This document shows positions 1 through 12,900 of a stretch of 64,000 bases of DNA, piece after piece (position 1 is the first letter of the stretch; every line of letters starts with the position of its first letter). Origin of the DNA: Hydnum rufescens UP504 (taxonomy: Eukaryota > Basidiomycota > Agaricomycetes > Cantharellales > Hydnaceae); NCBI GenBank assembly GCA_014904985.1, contig MU128925.1, forward strand, positions 389,835-453,834. The letters are read 5' to 3'. The translations under genes and the position numbers were made by a program. Under the pieces are notes generated by a model. The model had not been told where the DNA came from. It did no database searches and saw only the letters and a list, made by a program, of their open reading frames with translations.

Positions 1-329
1 CAGCCAAAGCGAAGTCAAGCTCCCTACTACTGTATTGCCGATATTCCGAAGCCTAGCCGTGGATAATGTTGGACATAAGGGCTTGACGCGTGTGGTGGGC
101 AGAGGTTGGTGCCTTTATTACTCCCTCCGTATTTTCAATTGATGACAAAGGATGACCTCACATGACCGAAGAAGGGGACTCGCGATCGATTCAGGTACTG
201 TACTCTAATTTTGCTTAGTATAAGTACTGTTGACTAATAAGTTAGGAGGGGGTCCCGCACTCCCCCGTAGTCTGCTTTTCAGCACAACGCTGGACCCACT
301 TTCTCTACTGCTTTCCTCAGGAAAAGGCC
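1..329. promoter_or_regulatory. Upstream region of the Zn2Cys6 regulator
   Basis: No gene is visible in these 329 bases. The stretch lies directly upstream of the transcription-factor start and probably holds its promoter and 5' leader. I see a CT-rich stretch just before the start codon, as is common in basidiomycete promoters, but no recognisable binding site. Confidence 0.35.
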
Positions 330-3300
330 ATGAATACTTATATGCCTCACAGAAACCTGGATTCTTTCGTTTATCCCACTTCTAATTCCGCTTCATTGTC
401 CACGACCTCCGCCCCGCATTATCCCGTCTTGGCAGACGTCCGCGACGCCTCATCTAGCTCGATGAGCTCCTCTAAACGACCTGCGAGTGGTCTCGAATGT
501 GACAGTGCAGAATCGTCTTCGCGCAAGAAAGCAAAGAAAGAAAGCGAGACGAGCGATGCTGGTGATGGCGACCGTGAGGACGCCGACGAGGAGGCCCGAA
601 ATCTTGCGAAGACTCAGCGCAAGGTAAAGGCGACAAGGGGTTCTCGGTCCGTTTCCCCCTCCCACTTCATATCCACCGAACATCTTATGTACTCACAGCA
701 TCACAAATATTTAGTGCCTGTACAGTATGTCGCCGTTTCAAGATGAAATGCGTGGGTGCGGAGAATGGCCTTCCTTGTAAACGGTGCATCACCGGGAAAC
801 ATCAGTGCATATTCGAGGAGTCCAATCGTGGCAAGCGATCCTCCAAAAAGCACGAGGTCCTCACCAAGTCCCTCAAAAAAATGGAGCTCACCCTGGAGAC
901 TGTCATGCGTAGTCTCAACAATCCAAATATCGGGTCTATCGTCGCGGCGGGTGGGCTACCACTTCCATTATCTCAAGAAGGCAGGTGCCCAAGTCCAAAG
1001 CCGATGGACACATACAATGGCCCTTCTGCCCCCACCGACTCCCCTCAGCCCTTGACACCGTCTCTCCAGAATGAGCTGACACAAAAAACCGAAACACTCA
1101 ATTCCCACTCCGTAGTCATACAATCTCCCCCTTCTCCCCATCGTGACTCACTTGCTTTGAGTGGCCAAATGCCTACACCCGCCAGTCAGATACCCCTCAG
1201 TCCCCGGCTCAACTCCTTGCCCAACAATTCTCTCAATCCGTTAGGATTACTGGCGGAGGCTTCCTTGGCCACGAACCGCCGCGATCGCGATGATGAACTA
1301 CTGGAAGAGGCTGTGAATGGTCCGGCCCCTCATGTTCCCAAATCGGACCCGAAGGGCAAGGTTGGCGTTGCAAGCGATGCATATTTCCGACCAGGTGTGT
1401 AAACTTATTCTATTAATTAATCTTACTAATGATCCGAGTAGGGCCCTTCAATATTCTTCCTCTCCGTCGACTGGTCATTGAACGGCAGGTGCAGCCCGAG
1501 ATGCTCACTTTTACATCAACAGACGAGGTCATTGACTTATTCAAAATGTGAGAGTTCTGCCAAGTCCCCGGAACTCTATTTTTTACGTGCATTTTTCTCG
1601 CCTCCCATATAGTTTCTTTGACTATATGAACCCGCACTGTCCCGTTCTTAGTCCAGATTTCCACACACCTTCCTTGGTCTGCTCGCGTAGTCCATTTTTG
1701 CTCACCGTCAGTGAGTATAGCAATTGTTTTCCATTGTAGGGATGCAGTCTGAGGGAGTTGCATAGTCTGCGCCATTGCATCCAAGTTTTACACCGCACGG
1801 CCGGACCTTCATTCACGTTTGAACCAGATAGCGAAGAGACTGGCTTTCAGTGTTATAGAGCAAGGGTATAAGAGTTTAGAGGTATGATCAGTTTAGGGTT
1901 CTTCCCTAGCATTTCTTACTCTCTTGTTCAATAAGATCGTTCAAGCCTACCTCCTCCTGGTCCTTTGGGGTTGTGGGCCCGTGGAACGCTTCGAGCAAGA
2001 TAAGACATGGTTATTATTAGGTACGTTTCCTAGTCTCTCCAAGGTAGAGTGTTATTTATTATTGCCCCGTTACCTTCTGGGCAGGCGTGGCGATCCGGTG
2101 AGTTTATCCCCAAAATTACACTCGATGCATCTTTGGAGAATTTTCATGGCTCCAGGATGGCGACAGATATAAACCTGCACCGAAAGGGAACCGCTTTGTC
2201 TGCCGAGGCAACTCGAACTGAGTGGAGGGCACGAGAGCGAGAACTGCGCAATCGCGAACGAACCTGGATGTGTGTTGCTTCTAAAGCTTGTGATTGGTGT
2301 CGTAGCTAACGTGTCATGATACCCCTTGTAGTATTTGCTACACCTTGGACCGTAGCTTTAGTGCTCAAATGGGGAAACCACATTCAATTCTTGAAGAGTA
2401 TGCTTTAATCACCAGCCCTCTCGTAATTTATTTCCAACTCGTATTCTTCCTAGTTCTCTCATTGGGAATTCTGAGTCATGGTATACCTTACCCGAAACTC
2501 AGCCTAACGATGCTGGGCTCGTTTCCTATACGGTTCGTGTGATCTAGATCTCCTTAACGCGGCCGTATTTCTAACGTTTTCGAAAGGAATTGCATCGGAT
2601 ATTGTCGCGAAGTTTAGATTTCTTGTACTCGAATACGAGTTCTCCGTCTGGATTGGTCACTGACACAGATTACCCCCTCGTCATTAAAACGATCGAATCC
2701 CAGATCTTCTCTTGGAATGATCGCTGGAGTATCGTGCGAGATCGTAAGAGGGAAAATACTATCTGGTCATGTATTCACTCACGTTATTGCATCATCCTCA
2801 GAGTCCGAGGGTTGGACCGGACTCGTATACGTGAAATTGATCATGCGGTTCTATTTGAACTACTCGATGCTGGTCGTCAACTCATTCGGACTGCAAAATG
2901 CACTCGAGCGTGCGCCTCTCGATGTGGCACACTTCTTCGGACGATGTCATTCCTCTGCAAAGACCTGCGTTATTGTCATTCGCGATGAACTTGGTCCGCA
3001 AGGCTATCTCCGATACGCGCCAGACTCACATTTCGTGTTGACGTCTTATGCCGTGTTGACATTACTAAAGGCCCGTATTGAGTGCTTTCATCTGTTCTTG
3101 ATATTTCCATTTACCATTCACTGTTCAGCTCATACGCACCGAGTTCCAACCATATATGGAGGACGAGCAGCAGACTTTGACCCTAGTGAATGATGTCATC
3201 GACACATTTCAGTCTGTGGCTGTCAGTCCGTCCCACACTCCCGCACTGTACAGTGCCTTCCTTCGTGCTGTCGTCTCTAGTCGTACTAGCACGAGTGGCC

Positions 3301-3943
3301 ATTCATCCCCACGACAGGCGATAGCAAATGGTTGTGAAACTCTGCCCCCCGTGGATCCGCACGCTCACGGACATGATCTTTCGGGCTCTCCCCCCGCTAC
3401 GGCATCCGGCCTCGGTCCCGGTGTGTTCGAGGATGAACACCAATTCGGAGATGGGGCGCTGGGGTTCAAGATGCTTCCTCCTCCCCATAGTGCCACTGAT
3501 GGGACTGGGGCGGCAGGTCCTGGGTGTGATCCTCCGTGGGGAAATATTCCAGCCACACCTGTCCTTGTTCGTGAGGATGGGGAAACGGACTTACAGAATC
3601 CGTTGTCGTTCCAGGTGCCGGCCCAGTCTACGAGTGCCGATGACTTTGGATCCATGTCGATGGACAATATCTTCTCTGGTGGTTTCTGGGATAATGTCGT
3701 CATTCCCGGTACGTTCCCATGTGCTTAAAAATTCAAACTCATCCCGACTCCTGATATGCCGTAATGGCTTTTGTAGGCTATTCCAGCGGCCTGGAAGGTC
3801 TCAGCGGGGGATTCGTCTATGGAAAGGGGGAGAGTGGAATATTCACCCCCCGTCGATATTCTCCAGAACCAGGAACGCCGCCTGCCATCTATGGCATTGT
3901 CACCAAGGTGTTCCCTGTGGCCCCCAACGTCCCAGTATCCTGA
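330..3943 (+). CDS. Zn2Cys6 fungal transcription factor (PriB-like)
   Basis: This is a sequence-specific nuclear regulator with an N-terminal Zn(II)2Cys6 cluster and a fungal-specific transcription factor middle domain. Exon 1 (330-646) encodes an acidic, Ser-rich leader ending in a basic stretch. With an intron at 647-714 it joins in frame to ACTVCRRFKMKC and PCKRCITGKHQC, which gives the six cysteines in CX2C-X6-C-X8-CX2C-X6-C spacing. A Lys-rich linker and a short coiled coil (KSLKKMELTLETVMRSL) follow. Later exons give ICAIASKFYTARPDLHSRL, WLLLGVAIRMATDINLHRK and FSAQMGKPHSI, typical of the middle homology domain. The last exon ends PVAPNVPVS and stops at 3943. At least nine introns of about 50-70 bp are needed. 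The family includes Lentinula PRIB, a primordium-expressed DNA-binding protein. That name is a resemblance only, and targets cannot be read from sequence. Confidence 0.9.
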
Positions 3944-5000
3944 AGTTCCTCCTTCGCTCTCTCGCCCCTTTCACGTGTATACCATCCAATTTCTCTCTCC
4001 TTTCTCTCTTAGACCGAATCATCTCTCGGTGACCTATTTCTCTCATTCGCGCGTGTCATGATGATATGTTATAGTTACTTTACCTTGTCATTCCCTTTCG
4101 TCACGTTGAACAAACGCACACCCTATGATGTGGACAACTAAACAGGACCCCGGTCAGCTCCAGTAGAGGTTCGAAGGTAAATCATTCGCACGTATCATGC
4201 GTCGATGATATGTTATGATTACTCTTGCCTTACCATTCCCTTCCGTCACGTCGAACGAACACACATCCTACGATGTGGCACAAATAAAAATAAACAGGAC
4301 CCCGGTCAGTTCTAGCAGAGGTTCGAAGGTAAAGCCCCTGAATCTGGGGTCGAGAAGTGTGGAGCCCCAGAATTGCTGTAATTTCTATTCGATTAATGGA
4401 CGAACCGCTGGTAATTTACTGTTATCTTCCGAGGAAAGAAGGGACCTGCCCCTATTAGTGCTATAGTATGATTTTGCGGGTCAAGCAAGTGAGCCTCGGA
4501 GGCAAGCGTTGAAACGTGAGCAGTTTGAGTGTGGATGCAGGAAGATCTTGCTTGGTACCGCACCCAAGAATTTGCGCAATGGTATCGGGGACGCAAGAGC
4601 CTCTCGAAGGATCCATTCGATTCCTGGGAGCCCGGATTAGGCGCCCGGGCCTTTTTCAACATCACCCACTCTAATTGCCCCATAACTCCATGTTTTCCAG
4701 TTAGATATGTTAGATATGGGCTAAGGGCGAACGGGTACGCAATGCATTCCATATTATAATTACATAATAATCTATAATAATTCCCAAACACATGTACTTG
4801 CACCGAAGAAATATTCGACTTATGCTTCATTTTCCCCTAGTGAGGAAAGCTAGTCGCAAGGGAATGTGGCTGTACTCAGCATGGTCACGGCAGTGTCACA
4901 CGGAAACCCTTGCGGAAACCGCCGTGGGGCGGCAGTTTATTTTATGCATAGATTTCAATCTGTGCTCATCGGCCTGAATACTGTCCTCCCTCGGCGAAGC
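3944..5000. other. Intergenic region, no gene recognised
   Basis: About 1 kb between the transcription factor and folylpolyglutamate synthase. It contains the tandem duplication described separately. The remainder carries only short open frames without family resemblance, and the last few hundred bases are presumably the promoter of the synthase gene. Confidence 0.5.
4043..4333. repeat. Imperfect tandem duplication, two adjacent copies of 139 and 152 bp
   Basis: Copy one (4043-4181) and copy two (4182-4333) abut without spacer. Both begin TCATTCGC and end GAGGTTCGAAGGTAAA. They share ordered blocks such as GATGATATGTTAT, CATTCCCTT, CGTCACGT, GATGTGG and AACAGGACCCCGGTCAG, separated by substitutions and small indels. 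The second copy is longer, partly through an A-rich stretch before the AACAGGACC block. It looks like a diverged segmental duplication in the 3' flank of the transcription factor gene. Confidence 0.85.
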
Positions 5001-7182
5001 ATGTCTACCCGAACGTACAGGGTCGGCGGGTTATCTGTTGCTCTTCCGTTGCTACTCTGACGCTGTGTGCCGCACGGTCAGGATGCTATTGAGAAACTGA
5101 ACAGCCTCCAGTCGAATGCCGCGACGCTGGACACCGTACGGGCTGCGGGTTCCCAGAGATCAGAATTTGCGATCCCAGAAATGATTGAATATCTGGATCG
5201 CATCGGATATTCTGTATGTGTAATTGTGACTCATTGTATGTTCAAAACTCACTTCTGTTTTGCAAAGCCTAAAGATCTCAATCGGCTGAATGTCGTGCAC
5301 GTTACGGGGACGAAGGGGAAGGGTTCCACTTGCGCCTTTACCGACTCCATCCTTCGGCATGCCGTTCCGTCATGGAAAGTCGGTAGGGAATAAAATTGGC
5401 CCATTGGAAACTGAGCTCACCCATTTTCGTCTCTCTAGGCCTTTATACCTCTCCACACCTTATCGCCGTCAGGGAACGTATAAGAGTGAATGGAGACCCT
5501 GTATCAGAGGAAGACTTTGCGAAATTCTTTTTCGATGTTTGGGACAGGCTCGAGGGCTCGGCCTCAGTAAGTACAATGTCTCTTTATCGAATGTCAAGTG
5601 ATGAATTATTTTCTTAGAAGCATCTTAATGCCAGAAGGTCGAAACCGTTTTATTTTAAATTCGTCACACTAGTTGCATACCATACGTTTCTTTCACTCGG
5701 GGTAGTTATTCTCCCCTTTCTGTGATATTGTGGCCAATTCAGTTTCAATCCTCCTCAGGTAGACGCCACGATTTTGGAGGTAGGGGTAGGAGGAGCCTAT
5801 GACAGCACAAACGTGGTGCCAAAACCTATCGCTACTGGGGTGACATCGTTGGGACTCGACCATGTAGGTGTTCTTGGCAACACTTTGCCTAAAATCGCTT
5901 GGCATAAGGGCGGTATTTATAAAGTAAGAGTTATTTCAATATCGCTCTCGTTCTAGGGCTGATACCTTGCTTGTTTTTATATAGGAAGGCGTGCCAGCCT
6001 TCACGGTAGAGCAGCCTGTAGAAGCTCTGGAAGTGTTAAAAGAACGAGCAGAAACACTAAAAGTGAGTATTCCATGAGGCGCTTACTTGGGTCGGTTCCA
6101 GCTATATATAATTCCGCAGGCGTCGACGTTCACTGTCCTGCCGCACCTCCCGGAGCTAGCTAATATCAAATTAGGTGTGTATTTGTCAATTGTCTCGATA
6201 ATCCTGAATATGAAATTGGCCTCAAGGTCTTAAAGGGGCGCACCAATTGCAAAATGCAAGCCTCGCGGTCCATCTTGCTCAGGCATTGTTACTTGCAAAA
6301 TCGCCGGCCTCTGACATCCACCATCTTTCTTCTTCCCCATTTCGTCTTTCCGACACTTTCATCGCTGGGTTAGAAAACGCCCGATGGCCTGGCAGATGTC
6401 AACAGGTCGTTGATCCACGTAGAATTCCCGACAGAAGCAGTAAAACAACATGGTTCTTGGATGGCGCCCACACTGTAGAGAGTCTCAGAGCATTAGGAGA
6501 ATGGCATTTCAGCCCCGGGTCGCATTGCCCGATACTAGTGAACCTGCCGATACCCTGTGAGTGAACTCGACTCGCGTAGGCACCGAAGTCGTATCTTGAT
6601 GAATCATTTGGGATCGCCTTGTGTCATCTTGACTATTAGTAAGCGCCCACAGCCTGTGCGTATTCTTATCTTTAACTGTACAAGTGGACGTTCGGGACCT
6701 GTCTTCCTGGAAACGATCTTGTCCACGATGACCTCGAACCTGGCACGACATCACAACGATCATGTTCTCGAGTTCAATCCTGCCTATTTCGATCATGTTA
6801 TTTTCTGCACGAACGTGACGTATGCAGACGGTCACTTCAAGGGAGGCGAGTGAATTGCAGCTCAAGATATTGAAGCCAATCCCTTCGCTGAATGTACTGT
6901 TGTCCCTCAGACCTTACCTCGCTGGCTATGTCCGATACGGAGAAACACACGCTCGCACCTCAGCGGGAGCTTGGGAATGAGTGGTCCAAGCTCGTACCAT
7001 CATTTCCAAGTCAGAATGTACACGTATTACCCTCAATTGAACACGCTCTCCGAATTGTTCGTGGTCTTGAAGAGGCACACACCGGTACGGACGTTCAAGT
7101 GCTCGTTGCGGGCAGCCTACATCTGGTCGGCGGTGTTATCGAGGTTGCCGGTTTGGCAGAAGTTGCGCTGGGATCAGGTTGA
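5001..7182 (+). CDS. MET7: Folylpolyglutamate synthase
   Basis: The enzyme adds glutamates to folates (ATP + folate-Glu(n) + Glu), retaining the cofactor in cytosol and mitochondria and supporting methionine and nucleotide synthesis. A short first exon (5001-5021, MSTRTYR) joins DAIEKLNSLQSNAATL. The Mur-ligase-type P-loop reads VVHVTGTKGKGSTCAF. It is followed by GLYTSPHLIAVRERIRVNG, the acidic ATP/Mg motif VDATILEVGVGGAYDSTN, and GVTSLGLDHVGVLGNTL with the conserved His. LKGAHQLQNASLAV and TTWFLDGAHTVESLRALGEW mark the C-terminal half. The protein ends VAGLAEVALGSG, with stop at 7182. There are roughly nine exons. At 6511-6519 the frame shifts by one base between LGEW and VALPDTSEPADTL, next to a CCCC run; one more C would restore it, so a consensus error is likely. 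Confidence 0.9.
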
Positions 7183-7670
7183 TGCTCACTGGGTTTTGAC
7201 GGGGGAGGGTGCGATGTTCAACGCGTCCACAGGCTTCACAATCTAGAATAAATTAGTGTAAATGTGTACACTGTCAAACGATCGGATGCACCAGAGAATG
7301 GTACCAGGATTAGAAATAAATTTTATTGAGATGGACTGGGGTCGACAGAACAGATTTAATAGGTACAGCTGAAACTGAACATGAAACAGGGATTGTGGCA
7401 GAGAGAAATGAAGGAAATGTCTGGGCGGCCAAATCTAGTGACGGCGCCTTGCTTTAGCCGGTGGAGCGGATGCCTGAAAGGCTATATTCTGTGGATAATG
7501 GGGTGGTATTCAGTATGCAGGCGAAGGAAAGAGATGAAGACAAAACGACCCACCTGGGAATCAAGAAAATTGCGCAATTTCAATCGGAGGCCACGGGGTT
7601 GTACCTTGCGAGCTAGGGCTAGGTCGTAAAATACTTCGAAATTTATAGGCTAAGATCCCACCCCCGTCAG
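7183..7670. other. Convergent intergenic region
   Basis: Just under 500 bases between the 3' ends of folylpolyglutamate synthase (+) and the SLX4-like gene (-). It presumably holds both 3' UTRs. AATAAA-like hexamers occur near 7246 and 7314. No gene is recognised. Confidence 0.4.
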
Positions 7671-9783
7671 TCACACAGTCGACGGATTAGAATTGAGTGA
7701 AGAACGGACCTCATAGCGCAAGACCCGGAGGTATAGTTCTTCGTTACTGGTAATCATGGTTTTTAGGAGTTCATTGACGGTTGCTTCGTCGGATAGAGGC
7801 ATTAAATTGGGTTCTTCTTTTACGAGTTTGCTTCTTCTCTTTTGGTTTGTGACTACAGCTCGGGATTTCTCCTTCCGTTGGAGTGATGGAGACTTGGTCT
7901 TTTTGTTCGTACGGAAGCTTGAAGACATGCTGGGAACCGATGAGGAATCCGACGCGCTCACATCATTGACTCCATCCCACTGCAAGCGCGCATCGCTACC
8001 CCACTCATCGTTTCCCCAACCAGCCTCAAATCCCAAGGCCTCCGGCCGACCCGGTGAACGCGACTCAGACCGACTGGGAATCTGAAACATGGGTGGAGGT
8101 GGCCCGGCGGCGGGTTTTTTGTCCTTCTCGGATAAATGCAGGAGAGACAGATCGCTTGAGCTACCCGAGTCATCAGAAGAGAGCAAAGATATTACGACGG
8201 AAGATCCGGCACGTTTTGACATTGATTTCGAGAAAGGTTTGGATTTAGATATGCCGGATCGTTTTGAGGAAGGGAAAAGCGAATTCTACGTGCAGTCAGT
8301 CATGATTAGATGCAGACCCAATCCCATAAACTCACGATTTTTGATGGGCCAGCTACATTGGGGGCATCACCATCCACAGAGGAGTGACGAAATTGAGGTA
8401 AATTGTCATCTGAACCTATTGTATTCTCCGATTCATTGGATTCATTGGAGTCAGGCAATTCCATGCGTTGCAAAGCTAACCCCAGTGTGGACCGGATGTG
8501 TTGTGCAGGCTTAGTTGAAGAAACGCCATGTTCCGGGACGATCTCGCTGATTCGAGTAGGTCCAGACCTCAACGCCAATCGAGATGGCGGCAGTACTTGA
8601 GTAGGTGGAATATTGAAGCCCTGATCCATATCTTCTTTATCGACGATGCCTCTAGTAGTAAGCTCTGAGGTGTGGATTCGAACATTGGGTTCCAAAAACA
8701 TCTGGGCTCTCTGTCGGATTGCTTCTCGTGTATCAGGGGCGCCCTTGACAGAGATCGCAGCGGCGCCAGGCCGTCGCGCTTTCTTCTTGGAAGCGCCAAT
8801 TTCGTTGACCACATCGTCCAGCAATGTCCTAGGAATTACAGTAGAGGTGGAAGCAGAGACGGATCTCTTTGTGCTCACCCCATTTTTAAGTTCGGGGAGA
8901 GTACGTGGATTCTGTAGTTCCTCCAGGATCTTCTTTTCAACAAGCTCATCGCTCATGAAGGCATCCTTGGCACAGCTCTTTAGGTGTGCTATCTTTCCCT
9001 TGACAGACTTTCGCACAGTCCATTTCTCATCGCAACAGACACAGACATGGAGTTGTGTCCATTGTTGATCCGTGAAGGAGTAGGTGGGCTGGGTGCCCGT
9101 ACGGCCCTTTTTCCTGGGAGCCAAGCTTGGTTTTTGACTGAGCGAAGGGGGAACGGCGGTAGTCGTGGGAGTTGAAACGGAGCCAGACCTCGAGAGTGAC
9201 CTGGTCATTCCAAAGGATCCCAGATGATCGAGTCTAGAGCCATCGTATGCAAATTCATTAAAATTTATTGCTCGAGTGGTCTTGGGAGACCCGTGTAGAG
9301 TGGAAAATTGCATGGAAGACATGGAGGGGTCGCTTTTCTCTGCCCTTTTTGTTGGGACCACGTGGACACGGTCGGACTCATGGACCTGCTGAAGAACAAT
9401 GATGGATTCGAGAGTGCTGGTATCATCTAAATCAGATGTACTCATGTCAGTAGCATAACAGACAAAGTTACGATCCGCACTGGCCATGGACAGACATAAC
9501 ACCGCTTGAGGTTGGAAGTCTGGTTGCTGAGATCTCTTCGTTGCACCCCTCATCAGCAAGCGGTGTTTGGGCAGCAAAGCCCCCCATATTCAATACCCCT
9601 CTGTCTCCATTGGGAGCGCGTCTCGTTCCGACGCGTTCGGGCTCAGAATCTGGAATGTATGCATAAGCGCCACCCACATTGTCTCGTGTAGTTTACCACA
9701 CCAGAGATAACATCTACTCGACCAGAGGAAACGACAAAAGATGGAGAATGGATGGAGTGCTGGTGGAGCGCGTTCAAGGGCAT
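7671..9783 (-). CDS. SLX4-like structure-specific endonuclease scaffold
   Basis: The proposed role is scaffold for the SLX1 nuclease in Holliday-junction and fork processing. The best exon-1 model starts at 9783 and joins through an intron to give VDVISDSEPERVG, an acidic patch seen near the N terminus of such proteins. A Cys/His finger follows (HVCVCCDEKW then AHLKSCAKD), then a basic linker (KKKARRPG). The C-terminal piece LLKTMITSNEELYLRVLRYE resembles the conserved SLX4 C-terminal domain that binds SLX1. The intron at 8286-8335 is well defined: ...PSKI joins NSLFPSSKRSG in frame. The second junction, near 9450-9510, is unresolved; the tidiest solution needs an intron of only 31 bases. The stop TGA lies at 7671-7673. 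The identification rests on the finger plus C terminus and is moderate; the alternative is an unrelated nuclear zinc-finger protein. Confidence 0.6.
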
Positions 9784-9996
9784 GACGGAGAAACAGCGTC
9801 TCCACAAGGGCATCCAACCTTCAATTCAATCACGCCTCGGAAATAGCCGAGGCCAAGATCTCTTAAAAGCTCTCTCGCCACATCTCACATCGTAGCTTTC
9901 TAATCATAGATATCTGCCATCCACCCCTAACTCGCTTCGGATAACTCTTTACTCCCATTCACCTCTCTTTGAAGGGCTAAAATCGGTAAAAATACG
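9784..9996. promoter_or_regulatory. Short divergent promoter, SLX4-like gene / karyopherin
   Basis: About 213 bp separate the proposed start codons of two head-to-head genes, so both promoters and 5' leaders must lie within it. The right-hand half is CT-rich. No recognisable factor site was found. Confidence 0.5.
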
Positions 9997-12900
9997 ATGG
10001 ACATCTTCAACGCCCTTCGAAACGCTTCCTCCCAAGATGCGTCTCAGGCGGCAGAATCGCTGCAGAATCTTCAGGTTGCCCAGAAACGAAGCGGAGCCTT
10101 TGTGGAAATGCTTTCGATTGCCGCGACAAGCAACGTGGCTTTGGATATCCGTAGAATGGCCATAATCCAATTTAAGAATGCGGGAGTGAACAATTGGCGA
10201 AACAGGGCGTCAGTATAGCGGAGCACCCGCGTTTTGGCGAGGTTTCTGATATTCCATTTGTCTGTAGCCTGTTCTCGGATGAACACCGTGCGGCTGTGCG
10301 CCAATATTCCATTTCGTTCTTGAGTGAACCGGACGACATCGTAAGTTCTTCGTTCCCTAAAGTTAGCCTTCTCGCATCTTCCGTTCATGGAATACCGATA
10401 GGTTGCGCAATGTAGCGCCGTCATTATTGCCAAGATATATAGGATTGATACGAATAAATCATGGCTAGTCTCACCTACGGCGTATTGTGCCGCCACGATA
10501 TCTCATGATCATCTTGCTTCCAGGCCGGAGTTACTTCCTGGATTGTTAAATGTTATCAACACCAACGCCGAAGCACGCTTTATTTCGCCTTCCCCGAATC
10601 CATCCCTGGCATTACGACGGGCTTTACATGTCCTGAATCAGATCTTGAAGGAGATCAGTGCGATCAAGATTCCATCTGGTGTGCAATTCATGGGCACAGT
10701 GCGCATCACGTCTTTCCTTCTACAACGCTGCCGTAATTCACCTTACGTGTGGACCTTGTGATATAGATCACCGCTGCGACTTACAGCCCTCTCATGGGTT
10801 TGTATGGACGTTTTTCTTCCGCGATAAGGGGCTCGTTTCTTCCAACAACAATTAACGATCCTCAAACTGCCATCGATGCTGAGATTCACTATGTGCTATA
10901 CAAGTGCCTTGTTAAGATCATGCTTTGGGTCTGGAACAAGGTCAAACAGCGAACTCCCGATGAGGATCAGGCAGTGCGTTATTGCCTATTTCCAAATAGA
11001 TCATGTACAGGGCTAAGACATGCTTTAGTTGGGCAATTTCTTCTCTGCCTCAGCCACACAATTCAAGACCATGTTCGATCTTCGCCTGAATGTGGTTGCT
11101 CATTCTCGTTCACACAATGATATCGGAGTTAGTGCCCCAGGCACAAGAGCTATTGCTTACCTTGATTGCCATGTGCGAGCCTTTGGGAAATTTTTCCGCA
11201 AAATGCAACAATCATCTACATCTCGCTTTGTCCTTCTCCCTGGATGCAGTGCCCTCATTATGTACTATTGGGGGAAGGTCGTTGAAGCCAATCGTGCTCC
11301 GGAGTATTTAAGTGGTATGTCTCCATCTAACCGATACACTTAGCGTGTTGAGCATTTATACTTTTCAGACGATATTCAATCTCTATATCCGACCCCAGTG
11401 CTTCTCCAAGGGATGGTCTTGTTTAAAGATGCTCTCTCTCAATGGGCGCCAAATCGCAAAGGCAGTGGTCCTGATATAGTAACAGGTCAGATTAGCTCAT
11501 TTCGACCATTTTCGACTTCTAATTACATCTTCCCTTAGAGATCCTTCCAGAGGCCTTCGTAAGTGATGCTGTGAAGCTCTTGATCACTCGTTTTCTGCCC
11601 TTAAAGGCGTCGGATCTCACTTCGTGGGAAGAAGATCCAGAAGAATGGATCAACCGGGAAGACAAGGATAGTGAAACCTGGGAATACGACTTAAGGGTCA
11701 GAGCCGTCTAGTGACGTCGTCCCGTTTCAGCTGACGTAAATGCCCAGCCTTGCTCAGAACGAGTCTTGATGGTAATGTGTAATCGGTACGAACAGTATGT
11801 TGTGCCATTGGTCCAAACCACGTTCGAGGAAATAATTAGTGCGTCACGACGTCTGCAGAGTGAAATTACATTTCATCTCTGAGCAGTCGTGTTCGCCCTC
11901 TAGGTGCTCCTACAACGGACGATTTGGACGCCATTCTGCGAAAGGAAGCAGTGTATTGTGCCGTGGGGCGATGCTTCGCTCATCGCCCTGGAATCGACAT
12001 CGATCGATGGCTTCGCACCTCCTTGAATGTTGAAGTTTATCAAACGAGTCCAAAGCAAGTTATCCTCTATGTTCTTCCATCTTGTCCTTATTCATCACTA
12101 TCGTTAAGGTTCCGAATTTTAAAGCGCCGCATCGCCTGGGTTTTGGGAGAATTATCGTCTCAAGGGCAATCTAGCCCAGAAAGACAAGCTGAAGTCTGGA
12201 AGTTGCTCGCACATCTCCTTCAAGATCAGAGCCCAAGTTCTGATATCGCTATTCGATTGAGTGCCGCACTAGCTATTCAATCTTGCATCGACGTGAGTCT
12301 TCCTCTTACGACACGTCCAGATCATTAAATTTACGGCATAACTGGGAAGACCGTGCAATTTAGCCTCGATATTTTTCATCCTTTCCTTGCTGGGGTCATA
12401 AACAACTTGATGCAACTGATGGCAGACGTGGAGACGCTAGATAGCAAGAGACGAGTCGCCAACTGTCTTCATCACGTCATTGAGCGGAACGATGACAAGG
12501 TATAACGGCTATTCGGAGCTCCTCTTCGGGGCCTAATTGAGGAATTTCCGTTTGGTAGATCATTCCCTTCATGACCATCATCACACATCCAATTCCTCAC
12601 CTTTGTATGCCCATTTACCCCTCATTTGCGACTGTGACTCAATTCGAATTGTTTTAGGGCAAACATCTGGAGATGACTTCCTCTTCAAGGCAGCATTACT
12701 TGACCTCACGAAGCAGCTAGTTCAAGTAGGGATCTGTTTCAGATCAAACCCAATGTCTCTACTTATCTAGATCTGCAGGCTTCTCAAGAACACTCTTCTA
12801 CTCTGCAGTATATTGTCGTGCCGCTGATCCAAGAAAGCATGCGTCCGGAGGCAAGTTTTTCCTACTTATCTTCCCCATCCAACTTTCGATAATGAAAGAG

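Noticed and set aside
4165..4333. GGTTCGAA motifs suggesting tRNA B boxes
   Set aside because: The motif continues GGTAAA and not TCC, no matching A box or acceptor stem is present, and the motif is simply part of the tandem duplication.
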